DNA from: Pseudomonas mandelii
GTDB taxonomy: Bacteria > Pseudomonadota > Gammaproteobacteria > Pseudomonadales > Pseudomonadaceae
Length of the DNA stretch: 64,000 nucleotides
Reading direction: 5' to 3'
Assembly (NCBI RefSeq): GCF_024138395.1
Contig: NZ_JAMYDU010000003.1
Span: 124,001-188,000, forward strand
Part shown: positions 15,292 through 23,708 of the stretch, in pieces
How the letters are laid out: each line of letters begins with the position of its first letter
Position numbering within the stretch: the first letter of the stretch is position 1
Program-made: the position numbers and the translations under genes
Notes under the pieces: model-generated
Seen by the model: only the letters and a program-made list of their open reading frames with translations
Told to the model about the DNA's origin: nothing
Database searches by the model: none

Positions 15292-18231
15292 TCAGCTTAA
15301 CCCCAGCTCGCGCCAGATCCGCATTACCTGCCGTCGTTCATCCACGAACTGGTCGCCCGGTATCACGCCGGCATCCTTCTGCAAGGCCTCCCGGTGAGCG
15401 GCGGAGCGGTAGGCCTTATAGGCCTCACGCAACAGGCTGGCGTCTTCGGCGGGCATCAGCCCGACCTCCTCCAACCCTTCCAGAATGCGGATATTGTCGG
15501 TATAGCGCAGCAATGACGGATGCGCCTCAGACCATGCCAGAGCCGCGTATTGCACCATAAATTCAATATCGACGATACCTCCGGCATCCTGCTTGAGATC
15601 GAACGGTGCCGTGGCCTCGAAGGCATTTGCCGCCGTACCCGCCGCCGTGCTCTTGCTGCCGAGATTATCGCGCATCTTGGCGCGCATCTCGCTGACCTCC
15701 TGGCGCAAGGTCGGCAGGACCCTCGGCTTGGCCAATACCGCCGCGCGAACCTTCTCGAAGGCCTGACCGACGTCCTGACTGCCCACCAGCACCCGCGCCC
15801 GCACCAGCGCCTGATGTTCCCAGGTCCAGGCTTCGTTTTCCTGATACCGGGCAAACGCCCCCAAAGAACTCACCAGCAAACCGGAAGCACCGGACGGCCG
15901 CAGGCGCATGTCCACTTCATACAGCTGGCCGGAGTTGGTCTGCGCCGTCAGCAAATGAATGATGCGCTGCCCGAGCCGGGTAAAAAACTGTGCGCCATCG
16001 ATAGGCTTCGGCCCGTCGGTTTCCGCCTGCGGATCGCCGTCGTGGATGAACACCAGATCCAGGTCCGAACTATGCCCCAGCTCCAGGCCGCCGACTTTCC
16101 CGTAACCGACAATGATGAAACCAGGGTCGCACAACGTGCCGTCGGTGCGCAGCGGCGTACCGTACTTGGCTACCGTCTGGCGCCAGGCCAGGGCCAGCAC
16201 TTGTTCGAGGATCGCTTCGGCGAGCCAGGTCAGGTAATCGCTGACCTTCATCAAAGGCAGACTGCCGGCGATTTCCGAGGCGGCGACGCGCAAGCGGTGC
16301 GCCAGCTTGAAATGCCGCAGAGCTTCCATTTGTTGTTCGAGGTCGTCTTCGGGAATCCGCGTCAAACGCTCACGCAATTCGGCAGCCAATTCCGGCGCCA
16401 GCGGTGGCTTGAACAACCGGCCTTCGTTGAGCAATTCATCGAGCAACAACGGAAAGCGGGTGATCTGTTCGGCAATCCACGGGCTCGCAGCGCACAGCGT
16501 CAGCAAGCGGCGCAGGGCGCCGGGGTTCTCGGTCAACAACACCAGATAGGCGGAACGACGCGCCACGGCTTCCACCAGTGGCAGCACCCGCTCCAGCACC
16601 AGATCGGGATTGGCATGTTCTACAGCCTGAGCCAGCAAACGCGGAATAAAAGCATCGAGGCGTTCACGCCCCAAGCGCTGCATGGCGCGCAATTGCGGAC
16701 TGCCGCGCAGACTGGCCAAGGCTTTCAACGCCTTGGAAGCGTCGGCAAAACCACCCTCTTCCAGCTGACGGCACGCGGCCTCCTCGTCCTGCGCCTCTTC
16801 CCACAACGGCAGCCATTCGCCGCCGACCACCACTTCGCTCTCGGCGCCGTCCTCTTCATCGGGATCGGCGATCACCTGAGCAAAGTGCCAGGCCACCCGG
16901 CCACGCCAGTACATCAGCTGTTCGTGGAACGCCGTCCAGTTGGCAAACCCGAGCATAAAGGCAATGCGCGCCTGATCCTGTTCGCCATCCGGCAGCATCT
17001 GGGTCTGGCGGTCGGCAATCGCCTGGATCGCGTGTTCGGTGTAACGCAGAAACTCGTAGGCTTCGCGCAACTCGCTCACCACCGCCGCCGGCAGGTAACC
17101 CTGACCTTCGAGGGTGCTCAGCACTTTTAATAGAGGACGCTGCTGCAGGCTAAGGTCCCGGCCACCGTGAATCAGCTGGAAAGCCTGGGCGATAAATTCG
17201 ACTTCACGAATGCCGCCCGAGCCGAGCTTGATGTTGTCGGCCATGCCCTTGCGCCGGACTTCCTGCTGGATCAGCTGCTTCATGGTGCGCAGCGCTTCGA
17301 TGGCCGAGAAGTCCAGGTAACGCCGGTAAACGAACGGCCGCAGCATGTCGAGCAATTGGGCGCCGGCCACTTGATCGCCGGCCACCACACGCGCCTTGAT
17401 CATCGCGTAGCGTTCCCAGTCGCGGCCCTGATCCTGATAATACTGCTCCAACGCATTGAAGCTCAGCACCAGTGCGCCGGACGAGCCATAAGGCCGCAAG
17501 CGCATGTCGACGCGGAACACGAAACCGTCAACGGTCATCGGGTCCAAGGCCTTGATCAGCCTCTGGCCGAGGCGAATGAAAAATCCCTGATTATCCAGCG
17601 ACCGCTTCACGCCGACGGTTTCGCCGCCCTCGGGGTAAGCGAAGATCAAGTCGATGTCTGATGACAGATTCAGCTCCACGGCGCCGAGCTTGCCCATGCC
17701 GAGGATGACCATCTGCTGCGGTTCGCCGCTGCGCCGGCCAGTGGGCGTGCCGAACTGCTGGCAATGGCGCTGATACAACCACTGATAGGCCTGATCGATG
17801 CTGGCATCGGCCATGTCCGAGAGGTCGCGACAGCTCTGGATCAAATCGGCCTGGCGAGTCAGGTCGCGCCAGATGATCCGCACTTGCTGACGGGCGCGCT
17901 GGCGACGCAGGGCGCGGCCAAGCTGGTCGTCGGTTTCGGCAGTGCTCACCGCCGTCGCAATTTGTGCGCACAACTCGCCCGGCGCAAAGACGCGGTCCAG
18001 TTCGCCGGACTGCACCAGCTCAAGCAACATCAAAGGGTCACGCACACTCTGTTCAATGACAAAGTCGCTGGCCGCGGTGACGCGGGCAAATTGCGCCCAG
18101 CGCTCAGGAGTCCAGCCAGACAGGCCATGATCATCGGCCAGCGCCGCGACGGCCGTACGGAACGACTGCTCGGCACGGGTGACAAAGGGCAGGAGTACGC
18201 CGGGCAGTTCGGCAAGCGAAGGGAGGCTCAT
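15292..18231 (-). CDS. glnE: Bifunctional glutamine synthetase adenylyltransferase/deadenylase
   Basis: The 979-residue protein has two nucleotidyltransferase domains. The N-terminal one (GMGKLGAVELNLSSDIDLIF, near residues 175-195) removes AMP from glutamine synthetase. The C-terminal one (GYGKVGGLELGHSSDLDLVF, near 710-730) adds it. A helical regulatory region lies between and binds PII. The enzyme sets glutamine synthetase activity in response to nitrogen status. The ATG at 18231 is preceded by a run rich in AG in the message. It is divergent from aceE, with 384 bases between the two starts. In PAO1 I recall ilvE between glnE and waaF; here only a REP-containing gap of 297 bases separates them. 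Confidence 0.95.
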   Translation of the reverse strand: MSLPSLAELPGVLLPFVTRAEQSFRTAVAALADDHGLSGWTPERWAQFARVTAASDFVIEQSVRDPLMLLELVQSGELDRVFAPGELCAQIATAVSTAETDDQLGRALRRQRARQQVRIIWRDLTRQADLIQSCRDLSDMADASIDQAYQWLYQRHCQQFGTPTGRRSGEPQQMVILGMGKLGAVELNLSSDIDLIFAYPEGGETVGVKRSLDNQGFFIRLGQRLIKALDPMTVDGFVFRVDMRLRPYGSSGALVLSFNALEQYYQDQGRDWERYAMIKARVVAGDQVAGAQLLDMLRPFVYRRYLDFSAIEALRTMKQLIQQEVRRKGMADNIKLGSGGIREVEFIAQAFQLIHGGRDLSLQQRPLLKVLSTLEGQGYLPAAVVSELREAYEFLRYTEHAIQAIADRQTQMLPDGEQDQARIAFMLGFANWTAFHEQLMYWRGRVAWHFAQVIADPDEEDGAESEVVVGGEWLPLWEEAQDEEAACRQLEEGGFADASKALKALASLRGSPQLRAMQRLGRERLDAFIPRLLAQAVEHANPDLVLERVLPLVEAVARRSAYLVLLTENPGALRRLLTLCAASPWIAEQITRFPLLLDELLNEGRLFKPPLAPELAAELRERLTRIPEDDLEQQMEALRHFKLAHRLRVAASEIAGSLPLMKVSDYLTWLAEAILEQVLALAWRQTVAKYGTPLRTDGTLCDPGFIIVGYGKVGGLELGHSSDLDLVFIHDGDPQAETDGPKPIDGAQFFTRLGQRIIHLLTAQTNSGQLYEVDMRLRPSGASGLLVSSLGAFARYQENEAWTWEHQALVRARVLVGSQDVGQAFEKVRAAVLAKPRVLPTLRQEVSEMRAKMRDNLGSKSTAAGTAANAFEATAPFDLKQDAGGIVDIEFMVQYAALAWSEAHPSLLRYTDNIRILEGLEEVGLMPAEDASLLREAYKAYRSAAHREALQKDAGVIPGDQFVDERRQVMRIWRELGLS

Positions 18232-18437
18232 GGTCTATCCTTGATCGGCGTGCGGAGGGCTGCATGTAGTGATTCGTGAAAATGCGCTACCTGACCGACT
18301 GTCGAACAAAGGTTAGAAATAGCTGGAATTTGTTTATTTTTGGCAGCGATCATCAAGCCTTCACCTTTTTTGGTTGGCAAAAGACCAACCTTAACGATTA
18401 TTCTCACAACGCAGCCGGAGGCCACAAGCCGATCTTC

Positions 18438-18452
18438 TGTAGTTTTACTACT
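18438..18452. promoter_or_regulatory. HexR-like palindrome, distal copy
   Basis: TGTAGTTTTACTACT fits the pattern TGTARTwwwAYTACA that I recall for the RpiR-family regulator HexR, with one mismatch at the last base. HexR controls glycolytic and Entner-Doudoroff genes in pseudomonads and is released by 2-keto-3-deoxy-6-phosphogluconate. It lies 178 bases before the aceE start. Confidence 0.55.
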
Positions 18453-18489
18453 CGTCTATACATTCGAAAGGCTGAAATGCCCGATGATT

Positions 18490-18504
18490 TGTAGTAAAAC
18501 TACA
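18490..18504. promoter_or_regulatory. HexR-like palindrome, proximal copy
   Basis: TGTAGTAAAACTACA is a perfect match to the recalled HexR pattern. Its core is the exact reverse complement of the distal copy, and the centres are 52 bases apart, about five helical turns, so two bound dimers could face the same side. Control of aceEF by HexR would link pyruvate oxidation to Entner-Doudoroff flux. The binding protein is an inference. Confidence 0.6.
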
Positions 18505-18615
18505 CGCCGCCGGAACATACCTCTCGGCAATCCAAGAATTTATATCGTCTGCCCACAAGGCCAGTCGCAAACTCAGGCAACCGATTCTGGAAGCCTTTCC
18601 GCCCTGGAGCAAGCC

Positions 18616-21261
18616 ATGCAAGACCTCGATCCCGTCGAAACCCAGGAATGGCTGGACGCCCTGGAATCGGTTCTCGACAAAGAAGGCGAAGACCGTGCTC
18701 ACTATCTGATGACCCGTATGGGTGAACTCGCGACCCGTAGCGGCTCGCAGCTCCCTTACGCCATCACCACGCCTTACCGCAACACGATTCCCGTTACCCA
18801 CGAAGCACGCATGCCTGGCGACCTGTTCATGGAACGCCGCATTCGCTCGTTGGTGCGCTGGAACGCGATGGCCATGGTAATGCGTACGAACCTGAAAGAT
18901 TCTGACCTGGGTGGTCACATCTCCAGCTTCGCTTCCAGTGCGACCCTGTATGACATCGGCTTCAACTACTTCTTCCAGGCCCCGACCGACGAACACGGCG
19001 GCGACCTGATCTACTTCCAGGGCCACACCTCGCCAGGCGTTTACGCCCGCGCGTTCATGGAAGGCCGCATCACCGAAGACCAGATGAACAACTTCCGCCA
19101 GGAAGTGGACGGTCAGGGCCTGTCGTCCTATCCGCACCCATGGCTGATGCCTGATTTCTGGCAGTTCCCGACGGTATCCATGGGTCTGGGCCCGATCCAG
19201 GCGATCTACCAGGCACGCTTCATGAAGTACCTGGAAGCCCGTGGCTTCATCCCCGAAGGCAAGCAAAAAGTCTGGTGTTTCCTGGGCGACGGCGAGTGCG
19301 ACGAGCCGGAATCCCTGGGTGCCATCTCACTGGCTGGCCGCGAGAAACTGGACAACCTGATCTTCGTCATTAACTGCAACCTGCAGCGCCTTGATGGCCC
19401 GGTTCGCGGCAACGGCAAGATCATCCAGGAACTCGAAGGCGTGTTCCGCGGTGCTCACTGGAACGTGACCAAAGTCATCTGGGGCCGTTTCTGGGACCCA
19501 CTGCTGGCCAAAGACGTCGACGGCATCCTGCAACGCCGCATGGACGAAGTCATCGACGGCGAGTACCAGAACTACAAAGCCAAAGACGGCGCATTCGTGC
19601 GTGAACACTTCTTCAACACGCCTGAACTCAAGGCGATGGTTGCTGATCTGTCCGACGACGAGATCTGGAAACTCAACCGTGGCGGCCACGACCCGTACAA
19701 GGTCTACGCGGCGTACCACGAAGCGGTCAACCACAAAGAGCAACCGACCGTCATCCTGGCCAAAACCATCAAAGGTTATGGCACCGGTGCCGGCGAAGCG
19801 AAAAACACCGCGCACAACACCAAGAAAGTCGATGTCGACAGCCTGAAGTTGTTCCGTGACCGCTTCGACATTCCGGTCAAAGACGAAGAGCTGGAAAACC
19901 TGCCGTTCTTCAAACCGGAACCTAACAGCGCTGAAGCCCGTTACCTGAGCGAGCGCCGCACTGCACTGGGCGGTTTCGTGCCACAGCGTCGTGCCAAAAG
20001 CTTCGACATCCCGACGCCACCGCTCGATACCCTCAAGGCAATCCTGGACGGCTCGGGCGACCGTGAAATTTCCACCACCATGGCCTTCGTGCGGATCCTC
20101 GCGCAGCTGGTCAAGGACAAGGAAATCGGTTCGCGCATTGTCCCGATCATCCCGGACGAAGCCCGTACCTTCGGTATGGAAGGCATGTTCCGTCAGTTGG
20201 GCATCTACTCGTCCGTTGGCCAGCTCTACGAGCCAGTCGATAAAGACCAGGTGATGTTCTACAAAGAAGACAAGAAGGGCCAGATCCTCGAAGAAGGCAT
20301 CAACGAAGCGGGCGCCATGAGCTCCTTCATCGCTGCCGGTACTTCGTACTCCAGCCACAACCAGCCAATGCTGCCGTTCTACATCTTCTACTCGATGTTC
20401 GGCTTCCAGCGTATCGGCGACCTGGCCTGGGCCGCTGGCGACAGCCGCACCCGTGGCTTCCTGATCGGCGGTACCGCAGGCAGAACCACGCTGAACGGCG
20501 AAGGCCTGCAACACGAAGACGGTCACAGCCACATCCTGGCTGCCACCATCCCGAACTGCCGCACCTTTGATCCAACCTACGGCTATGAGCTGGCGGTGAT
20601 CATCCAGGACGGCATGAAGAAGATGACCGAAGAGCAACAGGACGTTTTCTACTACATCACCGTGATGAACGAGTCCTACCAGCAACCCGCCATGCCGGCC
20701 GGTGTCGAGGAAGGCATCATCAAGGGCATGTACCTGCTCGAGGAAGACACCCGCGAAGCGGCGCACCACGTTCAGCTGATGGGCTCCGGCACCATCCTGC
20801 GTGAAGTCCGTGAAGCGGCGAAGATCCTGCGTGAACAGTTCAACGTCGGCGCTGACGTGTGGAGCGTTACCAGCTTCAACGAACTGCGTCGCGATGGCCT
20901 GGCCGTCGAGCGCAGCAACCGTCTGCACCCGGGCCAGAAGCCTGAACTGAGTTACGTCGAAGAGTGCCTGAACGGCCGTAAAGGTCCGGTCATCGCGTCT
21001 ACCGACTACATGAAGCTGTTCGCTGAGCAAATTCGTCAGTGGGTCCCGTCCAAGGAATTCAAAGTCCTGGGCACCGATGGTTTCGGCCGCAGTGACAGCC
21101 GCAAGAAGCTGCGTCACTTCTTCGAAGTCGACCGTCATTTCGTGGTGTTGGCAGCCCTGGAAGCTTTGGCTGACCGTGGCGATATCGAACCCAAGGTGGT
21201 GTCTGAAGCCATCGCCAAGTTCGGTATCAACCCGGAAAAACGCAACCCACTGGACTGCTGA
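18616..21261 (+). CDS. aceE: Pyruvate dehydrogenase E1 component
   Basis: The ATG at 18616 has GGAG six bases upstream and gives 881 residues, the usual length for homodimeric E1. Long upstream in-frame sequence is ignored because it crosses the operator sites. The thiamine-diphosphate signature GDGECDEPES..INCNLQRLDGP lies near residues 228-265, and the transketolase-like pyrimidine domain follows around 480-690. The enzyme decarboxylates pyruvate and passes the acetyl group to the lipoyl domains of AceF. It forms an operon with aceF 11 bases downstream. Codon use is strongly biased, as expected for a highly expressed gene. Confidence 0.96.
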   Translation: MQDLDPVETQEWLDALESVLDKEGEDRAHYLMTRMGELATRSGSQLPYAITTPYRNTIPVTHEARMPGDLFMERRIRSLVRWNAMAMVMRTNLKDSDLGGHISSFASSATLYDIGFNYFFQAPTDEHGGDLIYFQGHTSPGVYARAFMEGRITEDQMNNFRQEVDGQGLSSYPHPWLMPDFWQFPTVSMGLGPIQAIYQARFMKYLEARGFIPEGKQKVWCFLGDGECDEPESLGAISLAGREKLDNLIFVINCNLQRLDGPVRGNGKIIQELEGVFRGAHWNVTKVIWGRFWDPLLAKDVDGILQRRMDEVIDGEYQNYKAKDGAFVREHFFNTPELKAMVADLSDDEIWKLNRGGHDPYKVYAAYHEAVNHKEQPTVILAKTIKGYGTGAGEAKNTAHNTKKVDVDSLKLFRDRFDIPVKDEELENLPFFKPEPNSAEARYLSERRTALGGFVPQRRAKSFDIPTPPLDTLKAILDGSGDREISTTMAFVRILAQLVKDKEIGSRIVPIIPDEARTFGMEGMFRQLGIYSSVGQLYEPVDKDQVMFYKEDKKGQILEEGINEAGAMSSFIAAGTSYSSHNQPMLPFYIFYSMFGFQRIGDLAWAAGDSRTRGFLIGGTAGRTTLNGEGLQHEDGHSHILAATIPNCRTFDPTYGYELAVIIQDGMKKMTEEQQDVFYYITVMNESYQQPAMPAGVEEGIIKGMYLLEEDTREAAHHVQLMGSGTILREVREAAKILREQFNVGADVWSVTSFNELRRDGLAVERSNRLHPGQKPELSYVEECLNGRKGPVIASTDYMKLFAEQIRQWVPSKEFKVLGTDGFGRSDSRKKLRHFFEVDRHFVVLAALEALADRGDIEPKVVSEAIAKFGINPEKRNPLDC

Positions 21262-21272
21262 GGAGACACTCT

Positions 21273-23225
21273 GTGAGCGAACTCATTCGCGTACCTGACA
21301 TCGGCAGCGGTGAAGGTGAAGTAATTGAACTGTTTGTGAAGGTCGGCGACCGTATCGAAGCCGACCAGAGCATCCTGACACTTGAGTCGGACAAGGCGAG
21401 CATGGAAGTGCCTGCGCCGAAAGCCGGTATCATCAAGAGCCTGAAAGTGAAGCTGGGCGATCGCCTGAAAGAAGGCGACGAGTTGCTGGAGCTGGAAGTC
21501 GAAGGTGCCGCTGCTGCGGCGCCTGCGGCTGCCGCTACGCCGGCTGCCAAGGCTGAAGCTGCGCCTGCTGCCGCGAAAGCGCCGGCTGCTCCAGCCGCCG
21601 CGCCTGCTGCTGCCAGCGTTCAGCAAGTGCATGTGCCGGACATCGGTTCGTCGGGCAAGGCCCAGATCATCGAGATTCAGGTCAAGGTCGGCGACACCGT
21701 CGCGGCTGATCAGTCGCTGATCACCCTGGAGTCCGACAAGGCGAGCATGGAAATCCCGTCGCCTGCCGCTGGCGTGGTCAAGGCCATCAACGTCAAGCTC
21801 AACGACGAAGTCGGCACCGGCGACCTGATTCTGGACCTGGAAGTGGCGGGTGCTGCGGCACCGGCCGCGGCCGCGTCAGCCCAGGCTGCCGCGCCTGCTG
21901 CCGCTGCTCCAGCGCCAGCCGCTGCGGCTCCGGCGGCTCCGGTTGCCGACACGGTTCAGGACATTCACGTCCCGGACATCGGTTCGGCGGGCAAGGCCAA
22001 GATCATCGAAGTGCTGGTCAAGGCTGGCGACACCGTCGTCGCCGACCAGTCGCTGATCACTCTGGAATCCGACAAGGCGAGCATGGAAATTCCATCGCCT
22101 GCCGCTGGCGTGGTGGAAAGCGTTTCCATCAAGCTGGATGACGAAGTCGGTACCGGCGACCTGATCCTGAAGCTGAAAGTCAAAGGCGCGGCACCTGCTG
22201 CAGCTCCGGCTCCAGCCGCTGCGGCACCTGCTGGTCCTGCTCCAGCCGCCGCAGCACCTGCTGCTCCGGCACCTTCCGCACCTGCGGCTGCCCCGGCCAA
22301 GCCTGGCGCCAAGGTTCACGCCGGCCCTGCCGTGCGTCAACTGGCCCGTGAGTTCGGCGTCGAGCTGAACGCGGTCAGCCCAAGCGGCCCGCACGGTCGT
22401 GTGCTGAAAGAAGACGTGCAGGTTTACGTCAAAGCCATGATGCAGAAGGCCAAGGAAGCACCGGCCGCTGGCGGCGCAACCGGCGGCGCGGGTATTCCGC
22501 CGATTCCGGTCGTGGACTTCAGCCGTTTCGGCGAAACCGAAGAAGTGCCAATGACTCGCCTGATGCAAATCGGCGCGTCGAGCCTGCATCGCAGCTGGCT
22601 GAACATTCCACACGTGACTCAGTTCGATTCGGCTGATATCACCGACCTGGAAGCGTTCCGTAACGCTCAGAAAGCCGTTGCAGAGAAGGCTGGCGTCAAG
22701 CTGACCATCCTGCCGCTGCTGCTCAAATCCTGCGCACACCTGCTCAAGGAACTGCCGGACTTCAACAGTTCGCTGGCACCTAGCGGCAAGGCGATCATCC
22801 GCAAGAAGTACGTGAACATCGGCTTCGCCGTCGACACCCCTGAAGGCCTGCTGGTACCGGTCATCAAGAACGTCGACCAGAAGAGCCTGTTGCAACTGGC
22901 AGCCGAAGCCGCTGCGCTGGCAGCCAAGGCCCGCGACAAAAAGCTCACCGCTGACGACATGCAAGGCGCCTGCTTCACCATTTCCAGCCTCGGCCACATT
23001 GGCGGCACCGGCTTCACGCCGATCGTCAACGCGCCGGAAGTGGCGATCCTCGGTGTTTCCAAGGCAACCATTCAGCCAGTCTGGGACGGCAAAGCCTTCC
23101 AGCCGAAACTGATGCTGCCGCTGTCGCTGTCCTATGATCACCGTGTGATCAACGGCGCCGCTGCTGCACGCTTTACCAAGCGTCTGAGCGACCTGCTGGC
23201 GGACATCCGCACCATCCTGCTGTAA
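21273..23225 (+). CDS. aceF: Pyruvate dehydrogenase E2 (dihydrolipoamide acetyltransferase) with three lipoyl domains
   Basis: The start is GTG at 21273, with a good TGAGGAG site overlapping the end of aceE. The 650-residue protein has three biotinyl/lipoyl domains (about residues 2-75, 117-192 and 230-305), each with the lipoylated lysine in ESDKASME. They are joined by flexible Ala/Pro linkers. A peripheral-subunit-binding domain (AVRQLAREFGVELNAV, about 350-385) and the catalytic domain, with SYDHRVINGAAAARF near the end, follow. As I recall the P. aeruginosa protein has two lipoyl domains in about 547 residues, so one is extra here. Domains 2 and 3 are nearly identical in DNA and protein, suggesting recent duplication. 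Confidence 0.96.
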   Translation: MSELIRVPDIGSGEGEVIELFVKVGDRIEADQSILTLESDKASMEVPAPKAGIIKSLKVKLGDRLKEGDELLELEVEGAAAAAPAAAATPAAKAEAAPAAAKAPAAPAAAPAAASVQQVHVPDIGSSGKAQIIEIQVKVGDTVAADQSLITLESDKASMEIPSPAAGVVKAINVKLNDEVGTGDLILDLEVAGAAAPAAAASAQAAAPAAAAPAPAAAAPAAPVADTVQDIHVPDIGSAGKAKIIEVLVKAGDTVVADQSLITLESDKASMEIPSPAAGVVESVSIKLDDEVGTGDLILKLKVKGAAPAAAPAPAAAAPAGPAPAAAAPAAPAPSAPAAAPAKPGAKVHAGPAVRQLAREFGVELNAVSPSGPHGRVLKEDVQVYVKAMMQKAKEAPAAGGATGGAGIPPIPVVDFSRFGETEEVPMTRLMQIGASSLHRSWLNIPHVTQFDSADITDLEAFRNAQKAVAEKAGVKLTILPLLLKSCAHLLKELPDFNSSLAPSGKAIIRKKYVNIGFAVDTPEGLLVPVIKNVDQKSLLQLAAEAAALAAKARDKKLTADDMQGACFTISSLGHIGGTGFTPIVNAPEVAILGVSKATIQPVWDGKAFQPKLMLPLSLSYDHRVINGAAAARFTKRLSDLLADIRTILL

Positions 23226-23233
23226 TACCGACC

Positions 23234-23324
23234 GGCCCTCCTTCACCGGAGGGCCCGTCGCGTTCCACGTTTTCCGAGCGCCACGCTCGTACCTCAACCC
23301 CGCCAATTTGGCGGGGCTTTTTTT
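23234..23324 (+). terminator. Terminator region of the aceEF operon
   Basis: A first hairpin (GGCCCTCC, six-base loop, GGAGGGCC) starts nine bases after the aceF stop. A second at 23298-23316 (CCCCGCCAA with TTGGCGGGG) is followed by CTTTTTTT and is a textbook intrinsic terminator. Confidence 0.85.
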
Positions 23325-23708
23325 GCCCTGAAGAAAGCCCTCTGCCTGATGCCCGAGGCTGCGTTCGCCTGTAGCAGCTGTCGAGCCTGCGAGGCTGCGT
23401 TCGGCTGCGCAGCAGTCGTGAGTCCGACTGACGCGGTTTGCCTGATGCACCGCAAGTTCCGGTTTGACGACTGCTACGCAGCCGAACGCAGCCTCGCAAG
23501 CTCGGCAGCTGCTACAGATCGCACTACGGCTGAACTAACTGGCATTGCGCCCTCCTCCAAGTTCTATTCCTACATTCATGGCTTACGCCGCCTACAACTC
23601 GAGTCCACTTCCGCCCGATATTTTTTGCGAGCCAATAACTAGTCTTAGTTCGGAGAGTTTCCAATAGAAACTTCCACAACTTAATCTGCTTAGTTAGCAT
23701 TACTTCGA
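23325..23708. other. Spacer between aceF terminator and the PhoD-like gene
   Basis: No gene is seen. The left half is filled by the long inverted repeat listed separately. From about 23560 to 23700 the sequence turns AT-rich and probably carries the promoter of the next gene, but no definite elements can be named. Confidence 0.45.
23371..23515. repeat. Long imperfect inverted repeat, CTGCGAGGCTGCGTTCGGCTGC class
   Basis: The arms at 23371-23418 and 23468-23515 are near-perfect complements over almost 48 bases, with a 49-base centre. Each arm combines GTAGCAGCTG and GAGGCTGCGTTCGGCTGC. The sequence is unrelated to the GTGGGAGCG class, so this is a separate REPIN-like family. Confidence 0.75.

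Larger units (their letters stand above)
18232..18615. other. Divergent promoter region between glnE and aceE
   Basis: These 384 bases hold no gene. Besides the two HexR-like palindromes listed separately, an inverted repeat GGTTGG..CCAACC sits at 18372-18390. It resembles an operator more than a terminator, because no T run follows on either strand. The stretch 18300-18420 is AT-rich and is the likely location of core promoters, but I cannot fix a -35/-10 pair. The aceE ribosome site GGAG is at 18606-18609. Confidence 0.6.

Noticed and set aside
18372..18390. Inverted repeat GGTTGG..CCAACC as a PdhR box or terminator
   Set aside because: The spacing between half-sites does not fit the E. 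coli PdhR box, and no T run follows on either strand. Kept only as an unexplained palindrome in the spacer entry.
19327..21138. 603-codon minus-strand frame opposite aceE
   Set aside because: It arises from biased codon use of a highly expressed gene. No plausible domain.
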